Positions 23,742 through 32,466 of a DNA stretch of 34,889 bases are shown here, in pieces. Source of the stretch: M3007 sp964589365 (GTDB taxonomy: Bacteria > Bacteroidota > Bacteroidia > Chitinophagales > Saprospiraceae); contig CAZPTQ010000026.1 in the NCBI GenBank assembly GCA_964589365.1, positions 1-34,889 on the forward strand, read 5' to 3'. Under the pieces are notes generated by a model. That model was given only the letters and a program-made list of their open reading frames with translations. It ran no database searches and had not been told where the DNA came from. How positions within the stretch are numbered: position 1 is the stretch's first letter; the number at the start of each line of letters is the position of its first letter. The translations under genes and the position numbers were made by a program.

Positions 23742-25745
23742 ATGAAAAACGGCCTTGACCGACAACGCAATATCCAGCGTGTTTTTTTGGCTTGCTCCAT
23801 TGTTTTGGTGCTACAGGCTGCCAACTTGCAGCTGTTTAATGATTCTTATGCCAAATTGGCTGACGCCACGGCGATTGAAGAAGTTACGGTGTACCCGCCG
23901 CGGGGCATCATATATGACCGAAATGAAGAGCGCATCGTCAACAATGAGGCAACATTCGATCTTATGTTGACCTACAACCAAATGGATGTGAAGAAGATGG
24001 ATGTGCAAAAGTTCTGTGACATTCTGGGTATCAAGGAGGATGATTTCAAGCGGAATTTGGACAAGGATTGGCGGAGTGGGAAATTTTCAAAATCAGTTCC
24101 TTTTGTTTTTCTGAAAAAAATATCTCCCGAAAAAAATGCTCGGCTCTTAGAAAGCCAGTACGAATTTCCAGGATTTTTTGTGCAAGCGCGAAGCATTCGT
24201 GGCTACCCATTCCACGCCGGCGCACACGTATTGGGCTACATCAACGAGGTGGATCCACGCGACATAGAACGCAACAAAGGCAAATACGCAACAGGTGACT
24301 ATATCGGCGCGGCGGGCCTGGAGTATGGTTATGAAGACTATCTGAGGGGCAAAAAAGGCATTACCAACCTGCTGCGCGACAACCTTGGCCGCATTGTAGG
24401 CAAATACAAACAGGGTGAACGCGACTCTGCAGCGGTAGCGGGAAAAGATTTGGTGTCGAGCATTGACATAAGACTGCAAGCTTACGGTGAAAAACTGATG
24501 GCCAATAAAACGGGCAGTGTTGTAGCCATAGACCCAAAAACAGGCCAGATTTTGGCCATGATTAGTGCCCCGACCTACGACCCAAATTTGTTGGTCATGA
24601 CCAATGAACGCGGGCAAGAGTTCAGCCGGCTACTTACTGACCCCCTCCGCTATTTTTTCGATCGCACCGTTATGGCCAAGTACCCGCCAGGTTCTATTTT
24701 TAAGACGGTGGTTTCACTTATAGGTTTGCAGGAAGGCGTAATCAGTACAGATGGCGGTTTCAACTGCTCAGGAGGCTATTTTTACGCAGGCAGACTCTAC
24801 AAATGCCACCACAGTGGCCGCTTGAACGGCGTGGTGGATGCCCTTGCACATTCCTGTAACACGTATTACATGAACAAGTACCGCGATGAAATAGACAAAT
24901 TTGGTTACTCCAACCCGCAGGCAGGGCTTGATGAGTTCAACAAATACATGAGTCAATTTGGCTTTGGTCAAAAACTAGGCATTGATTATCCCAACGAAAG
25001 CCCGGGCGGTTTCCCAACTTCGGCCTACTATGACAAGTTGTACCCCAAGCACTTAGGTGGTTGGCATTCCCCTACCATCATGTCATGCGGTATCGGACAA
25101 GGTGAGCTGCAACTGACCACCCTCCAAATGGCAAACCTTGCAGCGTGTATCGCCAATCGGGGCTATTGGTATCCGCCACATTTAGTAAAAGAATTCAAAG
25201 ATGGAACGCCAATTCCCGAGCGATTCTACGAAAAACATAAGGTAGAAATTGACCAGCACCATTTTGAAACGGTCGTAGAAGGGATGTATCAATGTGTTGT
25301 GCGCGGCACCGCCCGTGTCGCACAAGTGCCCGGTGCGTCAGTATGTGGCAAGACAGGCACGAGCCAAAACCCACATGGAGATGACCACTCTGTGTTTTTT
25401 GCTTTCGCGCCAAAGGAAAACCCGAAAATTGCCATTGCAGTATATGTCGAAAATGCGGGTTGGGGAGCTTCCTACGCCGCACCTATTGCTGGCCTGATGA
25501 TCGAAAAAATGCTCAATGACACCATTTCCACAGCACGGCTTTACCTAGAAGAGCGCATGGTAAATGCTGACCTTACCTCTAAAATTTTGGCGAATCGGGC
25601 GCAAGAAAAAATGCAGGCCAAACTACCTAAGCCTAAGCCAGATTCGCTCCCAGATCCAGCAAAGATACCGTCAGAAATACCGGATGCTGTAAAACCAAAT
25701 GATCCAAAGCCGCAAAACACGAAACTGCAAACCAATCAGAAGTAG
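23742..25745 (+). CDS. mrdA: Penicillin-binding protein 2 (elongation-specific transpeptidase)
   Basis: 667 residues. One N-terminal membrane helix (~8-28, VFLACSIVLVLQAANLQLF), the dimerisation domain (VTVYPPRGIIYDRNEERIVNNE) and the transpeptidase domain with S318-I-F-K321, S371-C-N373 and K537-T-G539. It cross-links peptidoglycan in the lateral wall with MreBCD. A Pro/Lys-rich tail (~620-667, PKPKPDSLPDPAKIPSEIP) is probably disordered. rodA, the glycosyltransferase partner usually next to it, does not follow; a perfect terminator does. Confidence 0.96.
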   Translation: MKNGLDRQRNIQRVFLACSIVLVLQAANLQLFNDSYAKLADATAIEEVTVYPPRGIIYDRNEERIVNNEATFDLMLTYNQMDVKKMDVQKFCDILGIKEDDFKRNLDKDWRSGKFSKSVPFVFLKKISPEKNARLLESQYEFPGFFVQARSIRGYPFHAGAHVLGYINEVDPRDIERNKGKYATGDYIGAAGLEYGYEDYLRGKKGITNLLRDNLGRIVGKYKQGERDSAAVAGKDLVSSIDIRLQAYGEKLMANKTGSVVAIDPKTGQILAMISAPTYDPNLLVMTNERGQEFSRLLTDPLRYFFDRTVMAKYPPGSIFKTVVSLIGLQEGVISTDGGFNCSGGYFYAGRLYKCHHSGRLNGVVDALAHSCNTYYMNKYRDEIDKFGYSNPQAGLDEFNKYMSQFGFGQKLGIDYPNESPGGFPTSAYYDKLYPKHLGGWHSPTIMSCGIGQGELQLTTLQMANLAACIANRGYWYPPHLVKEFKDGTPIPERFYEKHKVEIDQHHFETVVEGMYQCVVRGTARVAQVPGASVCGKTGTSQNPHGDDHSVFFAFAPKENPKIAIAVYVENAGWGASYAAPIAGLMIEKMLNDTISTARLYLEERMVNADLTSKILANRAQEKMQAKLPKPKPDSLPDPAKIPSEIPDAVKPNDPKPQNTKLQTNQK

Positions 25746-25747
25746 CA

Positions 25748-25792
25748 AAAGAAAATCCTCCTCGAACTAAGTGTTCGAGGAGGATTTTCTTT
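25748..25792. terminator. Perfect terminator hairpin after mrdA
   Basis: Arms 25748-25767 and 25773-25792: 20 bp without mismatch, loop TAAGT, with A-rich left and T-rich right ends (ATTTTCTTT). It lies between convergent genes and can act on both strands. Confidence 0.92.
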
Positions 25793-25817
25793 CCCAAAAA
25801 CCTTGATTCAGAGAGCC

Positions 25818-26603
25818 TTATTTCAGTTTAACCTTTGCTGCTACAGATGCTTTATTCTTCTGTTGCTCTTCGTCAAAAGGCTTGAGGTTGATGGTCAAGG
25901 TGTGTCCGTTGTCGCTGATTTCACCAAGCTTATTGTCAGATTTTTTCACCGAACGGTCAGGGAAGTGATAAATCTGCTTGTAGCTCATTTCGGCCAGGAA
26001 CATTTTAACCATATCCATGCTTCCTTCTTCGCCATCTTCTCCAGCGCCATTATCCATCATTGCTTTTTGCATTTCCTTTCCAATGTCGCCAGTACTGAGT
26101 CGCTCGAAGCTCTTGCCTTTGAATCGGAACACTTCTTCCACTTTGGTCTCATACTTGTCTTTATTGATGATTTTGAGGGCGCGATTGAGCGAAGCTATGT
26201 CGGCAAAATCAAAGGTATAGCCAAACATGAAGGTGCTGGTGTCTTTGATCTCTACCACGTTGGTTATGCCTGGTACGCCTTTGATGGTTGCAGAAACACT
26301 GCTCATTTGCTCGCCGAGGCCACCCATGGGGTCTTCGGCAGCAACGTCATCAGCAGGAGGGGTGTAATCGCCCTCGCCTTGGATGGAAGTGGAGTCAGCG
26401 CCCATGTTCATAACACTGCTGTCTCCGCCCATGTTTTTGACCATATCCATCATGCCTTTCATTTCGCTCATGTCGAGCGTCATTTTATAGCTGCCCGAGC
26501 CATTATTGCGGAAAGTGGCTTCCTCAATAATATGAAGGCAACCGCTGAGCGCAGTCACGCTGATAGTAAGCACTGCGAGAAATAGACTTTTCAAATTTTT
26601 CAT
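25818..26603 (-). CDS. Lipoprotein of unknown function
   Basis: 261 residues from the ATG at 26601-26603 (a longer frame adds 15 residues). The signal ends with a good lipobox (FLAVLTISVTALSGC, Cys22). The mature part starts with a strand (EATFRNNGSGSYKMTLDMSE), then a Met/Gly/Asp-rich, probably flexible segment (~45-95), and a C-terminal part with KVEEVFRFKGKSFERLS and DNGHTLTINLKPFDEEQ. It resembles the many envelope lipoproteins of Bacteroidota that I cannot name. The leader has C/A/T-rich words (ACTCAAC, TATCTCA, CATTCA). It is downstream of the VPS10-type gene, 130 bp away. Confidence 0.75.
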   Translation of the reverse strand: MKNLKSLFLAVLTISVTALSGCLHIIEEATFRNNGSGSYKMTLDMSEMKGMMDMVKNMGGDSSVMNMGADSTSIQGEGDYTPPADDVAAEDPMGGLGEQMSSVSATIKGVPGITNVVEIKDTSTFMFGYTFDFADIASLNRALKIINKDKYETKVEEVFRFKGKSFERLSTGDIGKEMQKAMMDNGAGEDGEEGSMDMVKMFLAEMSYKQIYHFPDRSVKKSDNKLGEISDNGHTLTINLKPFDEEQQKNKASVAAKVKLK

Positions 26604-26626
26604 TGAATGTGAGATAGTTGAGTAAT

Positions 26627-26656
26627 AAAACGGAATAGATTCCGTCAAAATTTTGC
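26627..26656. other. Two small palindromes upstream of the lipoprotein gene
   Basis: ACGGAAT/ATTCCGT (26627-26642, two-base centre) and CAAAATTTTG (26647-26656) lie next to each other between the VPS10-type gene and the lipoprotein gene. Possible operator sites or a hairpin; function unknown. Confidence 0.45.
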
Positions 26657-26733
26657 GAAAGGTCTGATTTTTATTTCAGCCGATCTGTGTATTTTGAGTA
26701 GATTTGGTGCCTTTGATATACAGGAAACGCCTC

Positions 26734-29658
26734 TTATTCAATCACGAATTCCCGCTGTATGGTTTTTCCACTTTTTTCCAGCGCGAAGGTATAAACACCT
26801 TTTTGGAGGTACAGTTTTCCAGTGTCGGCCTTTTCGATTTCCAGCAACTTTTTTGCGTCTTTCTGTGAGGCTCGAAGTGTTTCGTGGTATTTTTTCAACA
26901 CATCCTCCATAAAGTCGAGTGTAAAGTTCCATCGGTTCAGGCCTTTAGCGCAGTCAATCTGGCCGCTGTTCAACATTATTCCGCTTTCCTTGTGTTTTAC
27001 TACCCACGATGCTTTTCCCGCCGTTTTGGCAAAAAACCAAATAGGCAATTCTGGATCTTTCGCTTCTTTGTATGGTTGCTTTTTACCCCAGTTTTTCGAG
27101 AACTTCTTCTTTTGTATGTCAAAAATCTGAAGATCCGTGAGTAAGGCATCGAACGTCAATTTCTGAATGCTGGAAATGTCGGCCTTGAATATAGACCGCC
27201 CATGGGTGCCAATGACCAGCTCTTGTGCTTTCGCTTGTACAGCGAGATCGTGCACGGGTACATTCGGAAAATCAGGGCTCAAAGTCTGGAATGACCGGCC
27301 ACCATCGAGCGATACATAGACGTTGTGGTCCGTGCCAACATAGATAATGTTAGCATTAGAAGGGTCTTCTTTCACCACATTGATGGGTTCAAATGGCAGG
27401 TCGAGGCCCATACGTTCCCAATGTTGACCATAATCTTGCGAAACGTATAGGTAGGGCATGAAATCATCCCAGCGATAGCCGTTCAGGGATGCATATACGC
27501 GCCCGCGTTCATGGGCGGAGGCTTGCACCCTGCTAACCCACAGATTTTGAACCAAACTGTCAGAAATCTTCGCCCAGGTTTCGCCCCCATCGCGGGTAAC
27601 ATGGATCAGGCCATCGTCGGAGCCAGCATAGATAAGACCAAATTTCAAAGGGCTTTCGCAGATACTCGTGAGCGTTCCGTAGGGCACATTTCCGGGCTTT
27701 CCGCCCATTGTTAGGTCGCCCGAAATGGCTTCCCAGTCGTTGCCCTTGTTGAAGGATCGGTAGACTTTGTTTGCTCCAAAATACAGCACGTCTTGCTGAT
27801 GGCGGCTGAGCCAAATAGGGCTTTGCCAATTGAACCGAAGGGGCCTTTCGCCCAACTCATGTTTGGGTGTAATGGGCTTCGAATCACCGGTTAATTTGTT
27901 GATCCTGAAATAATTGCCAAATTGAAAACCGGTATAGACGGTATTGTTGTCGCGGTAATCTACCTGAACTTGCATCCCATCACCACCCATAAGTTCTTTG
28001 TAGGGGTATTGCCCTGTCTGGTGCCAACTGGTAGAGGCTTCGTAGTCGCTTGAGCCGACCCAAATGCCGTTATCCTGAGCGCCTCCGTAGACGTTGTACG
28101 GCTCTGCCTCGTCTGTTGTGATCGCATAGAATTGACCGACTGCCGGGGAGTTGCATTTGGCCCAGGAGTCGCCATTGTCCCATGAAATATTGAGCCCTCC
28201 GTCGTTGCCATTCACAAGATGACCTGGGCGGGCGGGGTTTAACCATAGCGCGTGGTGATCAACGTGTACGTTGTCGCCGTTGATATTTTTCCAGGATTTA
28301 CCGCCGTCGTCGGAGCGGATGATGAAAAACCCGATCATGTACACCTTGTCGGCGTCTTCTGGCAGGCAACGCACATTGGAAAAGTAGTAACCGTAGGTAA
28401 AATGCATTTGCTCGATGGCATCTTCATGCGTACGCTTCCAGGTGGCGCCGCCATCGTCAGAACGGTAGAGTTCGGCACCGATGAAATCAGTCTCAAACAA
28501 ACGGCTGTTCGCGTCTTCGAGATATTCAACGAGCGCAATGGGCTTGAGTTTGTCCTGCTCGATCAAGCCCTTGACTTTTTTGGCATTGTATTTTTCAGGG
28601 AAATCATTTTGCTTCAAATAGTCTCCTGTTTTTTCGTCGGAGAGTTTCAAAAAATCCTCTTTTGAAATAATCCTCAGCTGGTCTTTGGTCAATTCATCTT
28701 CCTTTGGTTTTTCTTTTTTCGGCTTGGAGTTTTGGTTGTCCAAGCAGGCATACAACACGGTTTTGCCATTTTTCTTTCCGGCGGAAAGACCGATGCGGCC
28801 AATTTTTTCGCCTGTTGGGAAACCGCTCCCCGGAGTGCTGGATTTTGCCCAGGTACTGCCTCCATCGGTGCTTTTCCAAATGCCAGACCCTTCCCCTGCC
28901 CCATCGAAATCCCAGGAGCGACGGCTTCGCTCCCAGGTGGCGGCGTACAGGGTCATTCCGTCATTGAGGTCATTAGAGTCATTTTTGAAGGACGGGTCAA
29001 TCACGAGGTCAATTCCGCCACTATTTTCGTTGACAAACAAAGTTTTTTGCCAGGTTTTCCCTCCGTCAGTGGTTTTGAAAATGCCCCGCTCGGCATTGGT
29101 CGAATAAAGATGGCCGAGCACTGCAACCCAAAGCGTATTCTGCTCAGTGGGATGCAACACAATGCGGGCGATATGATGGCTTTCGGGCAACCCGCGCCAT
29201 TCCCAGGTTTTGCCGTTGTCGGCACTGCGGTAGAGGCCTGTACCAGCATAGGAGGATCGGCTGCTGTTTGCTTCGCCCGTGCCGACCCAAAGAACACGGT
29301 TGTTCCAATCTACGGCGATGTCGCCAATGGTCATGCTGGCCTCGTGATCAAAGATGGGTTCGAATTTTGTGCCGTTGCTGGTGCTGTGCCAGAGGCCGCC
29401 GGAGGCGTATGCGACATATATTTCCGCAGGGTCGGCGGGGTTTACGTCCAGGTCGGTGACGCGGCAGGAAAAAACGGATGGGCCGATGTTGATCGGCTTT
29501 ACTGAAGCGAGTAAAGAATTGTTTTTCAACAGATTGCGCTGCTCAAAACCCTGGAGGCGAGCGTCGGCTGGGGTGGCCGTGGGCTGCGCGTTAATGATAA
29601 ACGATGAATGATAAATGATGAATAGCAGTGCTGCTGGGAGCGCGAGGAGTTTCCGCAT
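26734..29658 (-). CDS. Secreted beta-propeller protein with BNR/Asp-box repeats (VPS10/sortilin-like)
   Basis: 974 residues. The signal peptide (RKLLALPAALLFIIYHSSFIINAQ) is followed by a long propeller region with at least nine Asp-boxes (SADNGKTW, TTDGGKTW, STDGGSTW, SDDGGATW, SDDGGKSW, SWDNGDSW, TRDGGETW, SQDYGQHW, SLDGGRSF). A Lys/Glu-rich insert (~300-390, KPKKEKPKEDELTKDQ) separates the propeller halves. The C-terminus (~855-974) has a beta-rich domain, without a clear T9SS motif. This family is often annotated as glycosyl hydrolase, without proof; ligand unknown. The hydrophobic core of the signal peptide is coded by heptads (29591-29625). Confidence 0.87.
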   Translation of the reverse strand: MRKLLALPAALLFIIYHSSFIINAQPTATPADARLQGFEQRNLLKNNSLLASVKPINIGPSVFSCRVTDLDVNPADPAEIYVAYASGGLWHSTSNGTKFEPIFDHEASMTIGDIAVDWNNRVLWVGTGEANSSRSSYAGTGLYRSADNGKTWEWRGLPESHHIARIVLHPTEQNTLWVAVLGHLYSTNAERGIFKTTDGGKTWQKTLFVNENSGGIDLVIDPSFKNDSNDLNDGMTLYAATWERSRRSWDFDGAGEGSGIWKSTDGGSTWAKSSTPGSGFPTGEKIGRIGLSAGKKNGKTVLYACLDNQNSKPKKEKPKEDELTKDQLRIISKEDFLKLSDEKTGDYLKQNDFPEKYNAKKVKGLIEQDKLKPIALVEYLEDANSRLFETDFIGAELYRSDDGGATWKRTHEDAIEQMHFTYGYYFSNVRCLPEDADKVYMIGFFIIRSDDGGKSWKNINGDNVHVDHHALWLNPARPGHLVNGNDGGLNISWDNGDSWAKCNSPAVGQFYAITTDEAEPYNVYGGAQDNGIWVGSSDYEASTSWHQTGQYPYKELMGGDGMQVQVDYRDNNTVYTGFQFGNYFRINKLTGDSKPITPKHELGERPLRFNWQSPIWLSRHQQDVLYFGANKVYRSFNKGNDWEAISGDLTMGGKPGNVPYGTLTSICESPLKFGLIYAGSDDGLIHVTRDGGETWAKISDSLVQNLWVSRVQASAHERGRVYASLNGYRWDDFMPYLYVSQDYGQHWERMGLDLPFEPINVVKEDPSNANIIYVGTDHNVYVSLDGGRSFQTLSPDFPNVPVHDLAVQAKAQELVIGTHGRSIFKADISSIQKLTFDALLTDLQIFDIQKKKFSKNWGKKQPYKEAKDPELPIWFFAKTAGKASWVVKHKESGIMLNSGQIDCAKGLNRWNFTLDFMEDVLKKYHETLRASQKDAKKLLEIEKADTGKLYLQKGVYTFALEKSGKTIQREFVIE
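29591..29625 (-). repeat. Heptad repeat coding for the signal-peptide core
   Basis: On the minus strand the words ATTCATC, ATTTATC, ATTCATC, GTTTATC and ATTAACG follow in exact 7-base steps and translate to FIIYHSSFIIN. The words are almost those of the leader at 31736-31773. Confidence 0.8.
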
Positions 29659-29711
29659 TGTATTGAAAATTTTGGAGGGAAGATACGGCGGACGGCGGAA
29701 CGGATGAATAT

Positions 29712-30569
29712 TTACCCAAACAACGCCGCCTGTCCTGCCAACTCCTCTGCCATAAACGCTTCATTTTCATTGGAAACAACCGTATCAGGCTCGTCGGGCA
29801 AAAGCCGTTTCACGATGCGCAGTTGGTGGGTGTAGCGGTTGAGTTCGCGGTTGAAAATGCCGAAGTGGTCAAGTTTGTCCACCCGAACTTGTCCACTTGC
29901 ATGGATGACGTTGCATTCTGGCAAAATGATACCGACATGTGTGATATGACCTTTCCCATTGTCAAAAAAAGCGAGGTCTCCAGCTTGACATTCCTCCATA
30001 AAATCTATGGGGCGGCCCTGTGTCACTTGTTGGTAAGCATCGCGCAACAGACGGATGCCAGCGGTTTTAAACACCATCTGCGTCAAACCAGAACAGTCAA
30101 TCCCAAAAGGAGAACGACCACCCCAGAGATAGGGCGCGTGGAGGTATCGGCGGGCGATTTTGACCACCCAATCCGTACTCGTGCGTTGTTGGCCGGGCGT
30201 GACCACCGGGCCAGAAAATTGATAGGTATGTTCGCCTAGTTGGCAGCGCAAGCCATCGTATTGCGGAAGCACTGCTCCCATGGTGATCGGTATGAAATGA
30301 TCGGCAGCCATGAGGCCTTCCACCAGGGAAAGGTTGAGCGCCTGGTGTTCCCGATATTCATCAAACTCCTTGGGAGTCAGGCGTTTAAGTTGTTTTGCGT
30401 CTACCCATCCTGTGTACCCATCCCAGGCGCAGACGACGTATTTCCAGGGGTCTTTGGATTCTTGTACTTCCACGGTTTCACCAAAAAGCAGCTGCGACAC
30501 CATCTCGCTCTTGTCGGATGGCTGGGCGCGGAGAGGGGCGATGGAGACTTGGCAGGCGGCGTATTCCAC
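29712..30569 (-). CDS. NlpC/P60 peptidase with N-terminal SH3 domains (dipeptidyl-peptidase VI type)
   Basis: 285 residues from the GTG at 30567-30569. N-terminal bacterial SH3 segments (~10-60 and ~80-125; MVSQLLFGETVEVQ, WKYVVCAWDGYTGWVD) precede the NlpC/P60 domain with C159 (GIDCSGLTQ), H211 (ITHVGIIL) and H223 (VIHASG). There is no signal peptide, as in the cytoplasmic enzymes that cut gamma-D-Glu-diamino acid bonds of recycled wall peptides. The GTG is preferred because the family starts at MEYAxC and because the upstream sequence is a repeat. It lies between the M42 and VPS10-type genes on the same strand. Confidence 0.9.
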   Translation of the reverse strand: MEYAACQVSIAPLRAQPSDKSEMVSQLLFGETVEVQESKDPWKYVVCAWDGYTGWVDAKQLKRLTPKEFDEYREHQALNLSLVEGLMAADHFIPITMGAVLPQYDGLRCQLGEHTYQFSGPVVTPGQQRTSTDWVVKIARRYLHAPYLWGGRSPFGIDCSGLTQMVFKTAGIRLLRDAYQQVTQGRPIDFMEECQAGDLAFFDNGKGHITHVGIILPECNVIHASGQVRVDKLDHFGIFNRELNRYTHQLRIVKRLLPDEPDTVVSNENEAFMAEELAGQAALFG

Positions 30570-30608
30570 GGGGATGTGAGAGGGTGAGAGATGTGAGAGG
30601 GTGATAGA
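30570..30608 (-). repeat. G-free leader repeat before the NlpC/P60 gene
   Basis: On the minus strand, words TCTCACATC, TCTCACCC and TCTCACATC follow in tandem, without any G, up to CCC and the GTG start. Confidence 0.7.
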
Positions 30609-30609
30609 T

Positions 30610-30635
30610 GCCCGCCTACGCCAAGGCTACGGCGG
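30610..30635. repeat. CCCGCC..GGCGGG palindrome
   Basis: CCCGCC and GGCGGG pair, with an inner GCC/GGC and a 3x3 mismatch, followed by TAAACAGGG. The last unit of the tandem array (14063-14100) has the same frame and is followed by TAAACGGG, so the two are probably related elements. Confidence 0.7.
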
Positions 30636-30649
30636 GTAAACAGGGCTGT

Positions 30650-31735
30650 TTATATTTTTGAAAAATACCTGAAATCCTGACCAGCCTCAATCTTTTGCAA
30701 GGTCTCAAAAATCAAGCGAATCAGGTTGTTTACGTCGTCTTTGTGTGCCATTTCAACGGTAGTGTGCATGTAGCGTAATGGCAGCGAGATGAGTGCTGAA
30801 GGCACCCCGCCATTAGAGTAAGCGAAAGCGTCTGTATCTGTACCCGTGGTGCGGCTGGCAGCTTCGCGTTGGAACGGGATTTCTTTTTCCTCGGCGGTAG
30901 CGATGATGATGTCGAGCAATTTTTGGTGTACCGCTGGCGCATAAGTCACAGTAGGGCCTCGGCCACAGCGCACATCGCCATGTTTTTTGGTGCTGATCAT
31001 GGGTGTGTGCGTGTCGTGCGTCACGTCAGTTACAATGGCCACGTTAGGCCGGATGCTGTCTGCTACCATTTCAGCCCCCCGTAAGCCCACTTCTTCCTGT
31101 ACTGAATTGACGATATAGAGCGAGTAAGGCAGTTTTATTTTGTTCTCCTTAAGAATCCGTGCCACTTCGGCTACGCAAAACCCACCCAGGCGGTTGTCGA
31201 GCGCCCGCCCGGTGTAATATCGGTCGTTCAGGATGGTGAATTCGTCCTGAAAGGTGACTACACAGCCCACATGAATGCCCATTTGAATCACTTCATCTTT
31301 GTCTTTCGCGCCCACGTCAATCGTGAGGTTTTCAATCGTTGGTGAGATGTTGGAGTCCTTGTCTGTGCGGGTGTGAATGGCTGGCCAGCCGAACACGCCA
31401 GGGATACGAGTGCCATTTCGGAGGTGTATCCATACCCGCATGGAAGGGGCGATTTGATAATCAGAGCCACCGTTGCGGATAATGTGCATAAAACCGTCGT
31501 CAGTGACGTAGTTTATAAACCATGAAATCTCATCGGCATGACCTTCAATAACTACTTTGTATGGTTGTCCGGGGTTGATGATACCGTAGGCCGTGCCGTA
31601 ATTGTCTAGTTTCCAATCATCTATGTAGGGGCGGATATATTCAAGCCAAAGTTTTTGGCCACTCGCCTCATAACCGGTTGGGCTGGCGTTGTTCAGGTAT
31701 TCTCGAAGAAAGGATTCAGAATTGGGAGTAATCAT
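30650..31735 (-). CDS. M42 family metallo-aminopeptidase
   Basis: 361 residues. Two-metal site residues are visible: H66 and D68 (EGHADE), D180 (GRALDNRLGG), E214/E215 (VQEEVGLRG), D237 (VTDVTHDT) and H324 (YMHTTVE). The PDZ-like insert domain lies at ~75-170. M42 enzymes are large cytoplasmic oligomers that trim peptides from the N-terminus. The ATG at 31733-31735 follows a heptad leader. It sits between pyrE and the NlpC/P60 gene on one strand; together with NlpC/P60 it may take part in peptide recycling. Confidence 0.93.
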   Translation of the reverse strand: MITPNSESFLREYLNNASPTGYEASGQKLWLEYIRPYIDDWKLDNYGTAYGIINPGQPYKVVIEGHADEISWFINYVTDDGFMHIIRNGGSDYQIAPSMRVWIHLRNGTRIPGVFGWPAIHTRTDKDSNISPTIENLTIDVGAKDKDEVIQMGIHVGCVVTFQDEFTILNDRYYTGRALDNRLGGFCVAEVARILKENKIKLPYSLYIVNSVQEEVGLRGAEMVADSIRPNVAIVTDVTHDTHTPMISTKKHGDVRCGRGPTVTYAPAVHQKLLDIIIATAEEKEIPFQREAASRTTGTDTDAFAYSNGGVPSALISLPLRYMHTTVEMAHKDDVNNLIRLIFETLQKIEAGQDFRYFSKI

Positions 31736-31805
<70 letters not shown>

Positions 31806-31809
31806 CTAT

Positions 31810-32439
31810 TTAAGCATAAAGCGCGCCCCAAGCGTCTGGGTTTTCGCGCCATTTTTTCAAGGTTTTCAGATCGGATTCGGAAACATAGCCTATTCGAGCA
31901 GCTTCTTGGACCAGCGCGTCGTAGTTCGTAAGGGTTTGAAAGCCAACTTTTTTTTCAGCGAAGGCGACATCAGCTTTTGCAAATCCATACTGGAAAATTG
32001 CCAACACTCCTACCACTTCTGCGCCGACCTCACGCAGTGCATCTACCGCCAATAGGCAACTTCCTCCCGTGCTGATGAGGTCTTCTACCACCAAAACCCG
32101 CTGGCCAGTTTTCAGTTCGCCCTCAATTTGATTTCGCCGACCGTGGTCCTTTGCGCTGCTGCGTACATACACAAAAGGCTTTTCCAACACATCTGCCAAC
32201 AAGACGCCATGCGGGATCCCTGCCGTTGCCACCCCCGCTACGACATCAAATGTACCAAAGCCGCGCGATTTTTCGGCCAAACAATTTTTCAAAAACGTGC
32301 GGACTACTGGGTATGAAAGCGCCAAGCGATTGTCGCAATAAATCGGCGACAACATCCCTGATGCCCAAGTGAAGGGTTCATTAGGGCTAAGTTTCACCGC
32401 TTTGATTTCCAATAAATTGCGAGCGACTTCGGATTCCAT
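31810..32439 (-). CDS. pyrE: Orotate phosphoribosyltransferase
   Basis: 209 residues from the ATG at 32437-32439; the longer open frame runs into the divergent NUDIX gene and is not used. The PRPP-binding motif is RVLVVEDLISTGGS (~114-127). The N-terminal part has FTWASGMLSPIYCDNR, which binds orotate, and the flexible loop RSSAKDHGRRNQIEG. It makes OMP in pyrimidine synthesis. No other pyr gene is near. It is divergent from the NUDIX gene with only 27 bp between starts. Confidence 0.96.
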   Translation of the reverse strand: MESEVARNLLEIKAVKLSPNEPFTWASGMLSPIYCDNRLALSYPVVRTFLKNCLAEKSRGFGTFDVVAGVATAGIPHGVLLADVLEKPFVYVRSSAKDHGRRNQIEGELKTGQRVLVVEDLISTGGSCLLAVDALREVGAEVVGVLAIFQYGFAKADVAFAEKKVGFQTLTNYDALVQEAARIGYVSESDLKTLKKWRENPDAWGALYA

Positions 32440-32466
32440 ACATTTACCGCAAAATGATTCAAAAAA

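Noticed and set aside
25803..26585. Plus-strand ORF of 260 codons
   Set aside because: It is antisense to the lipoprotein gene, His/Phe-rich and without any motif; the minus strand has a signal peptide and lipobox.
28732..29505. Plus-strand ORF of 257 codons
   Set aside because: Antisense shadow of the Asp-box repeats of the propeller gene.
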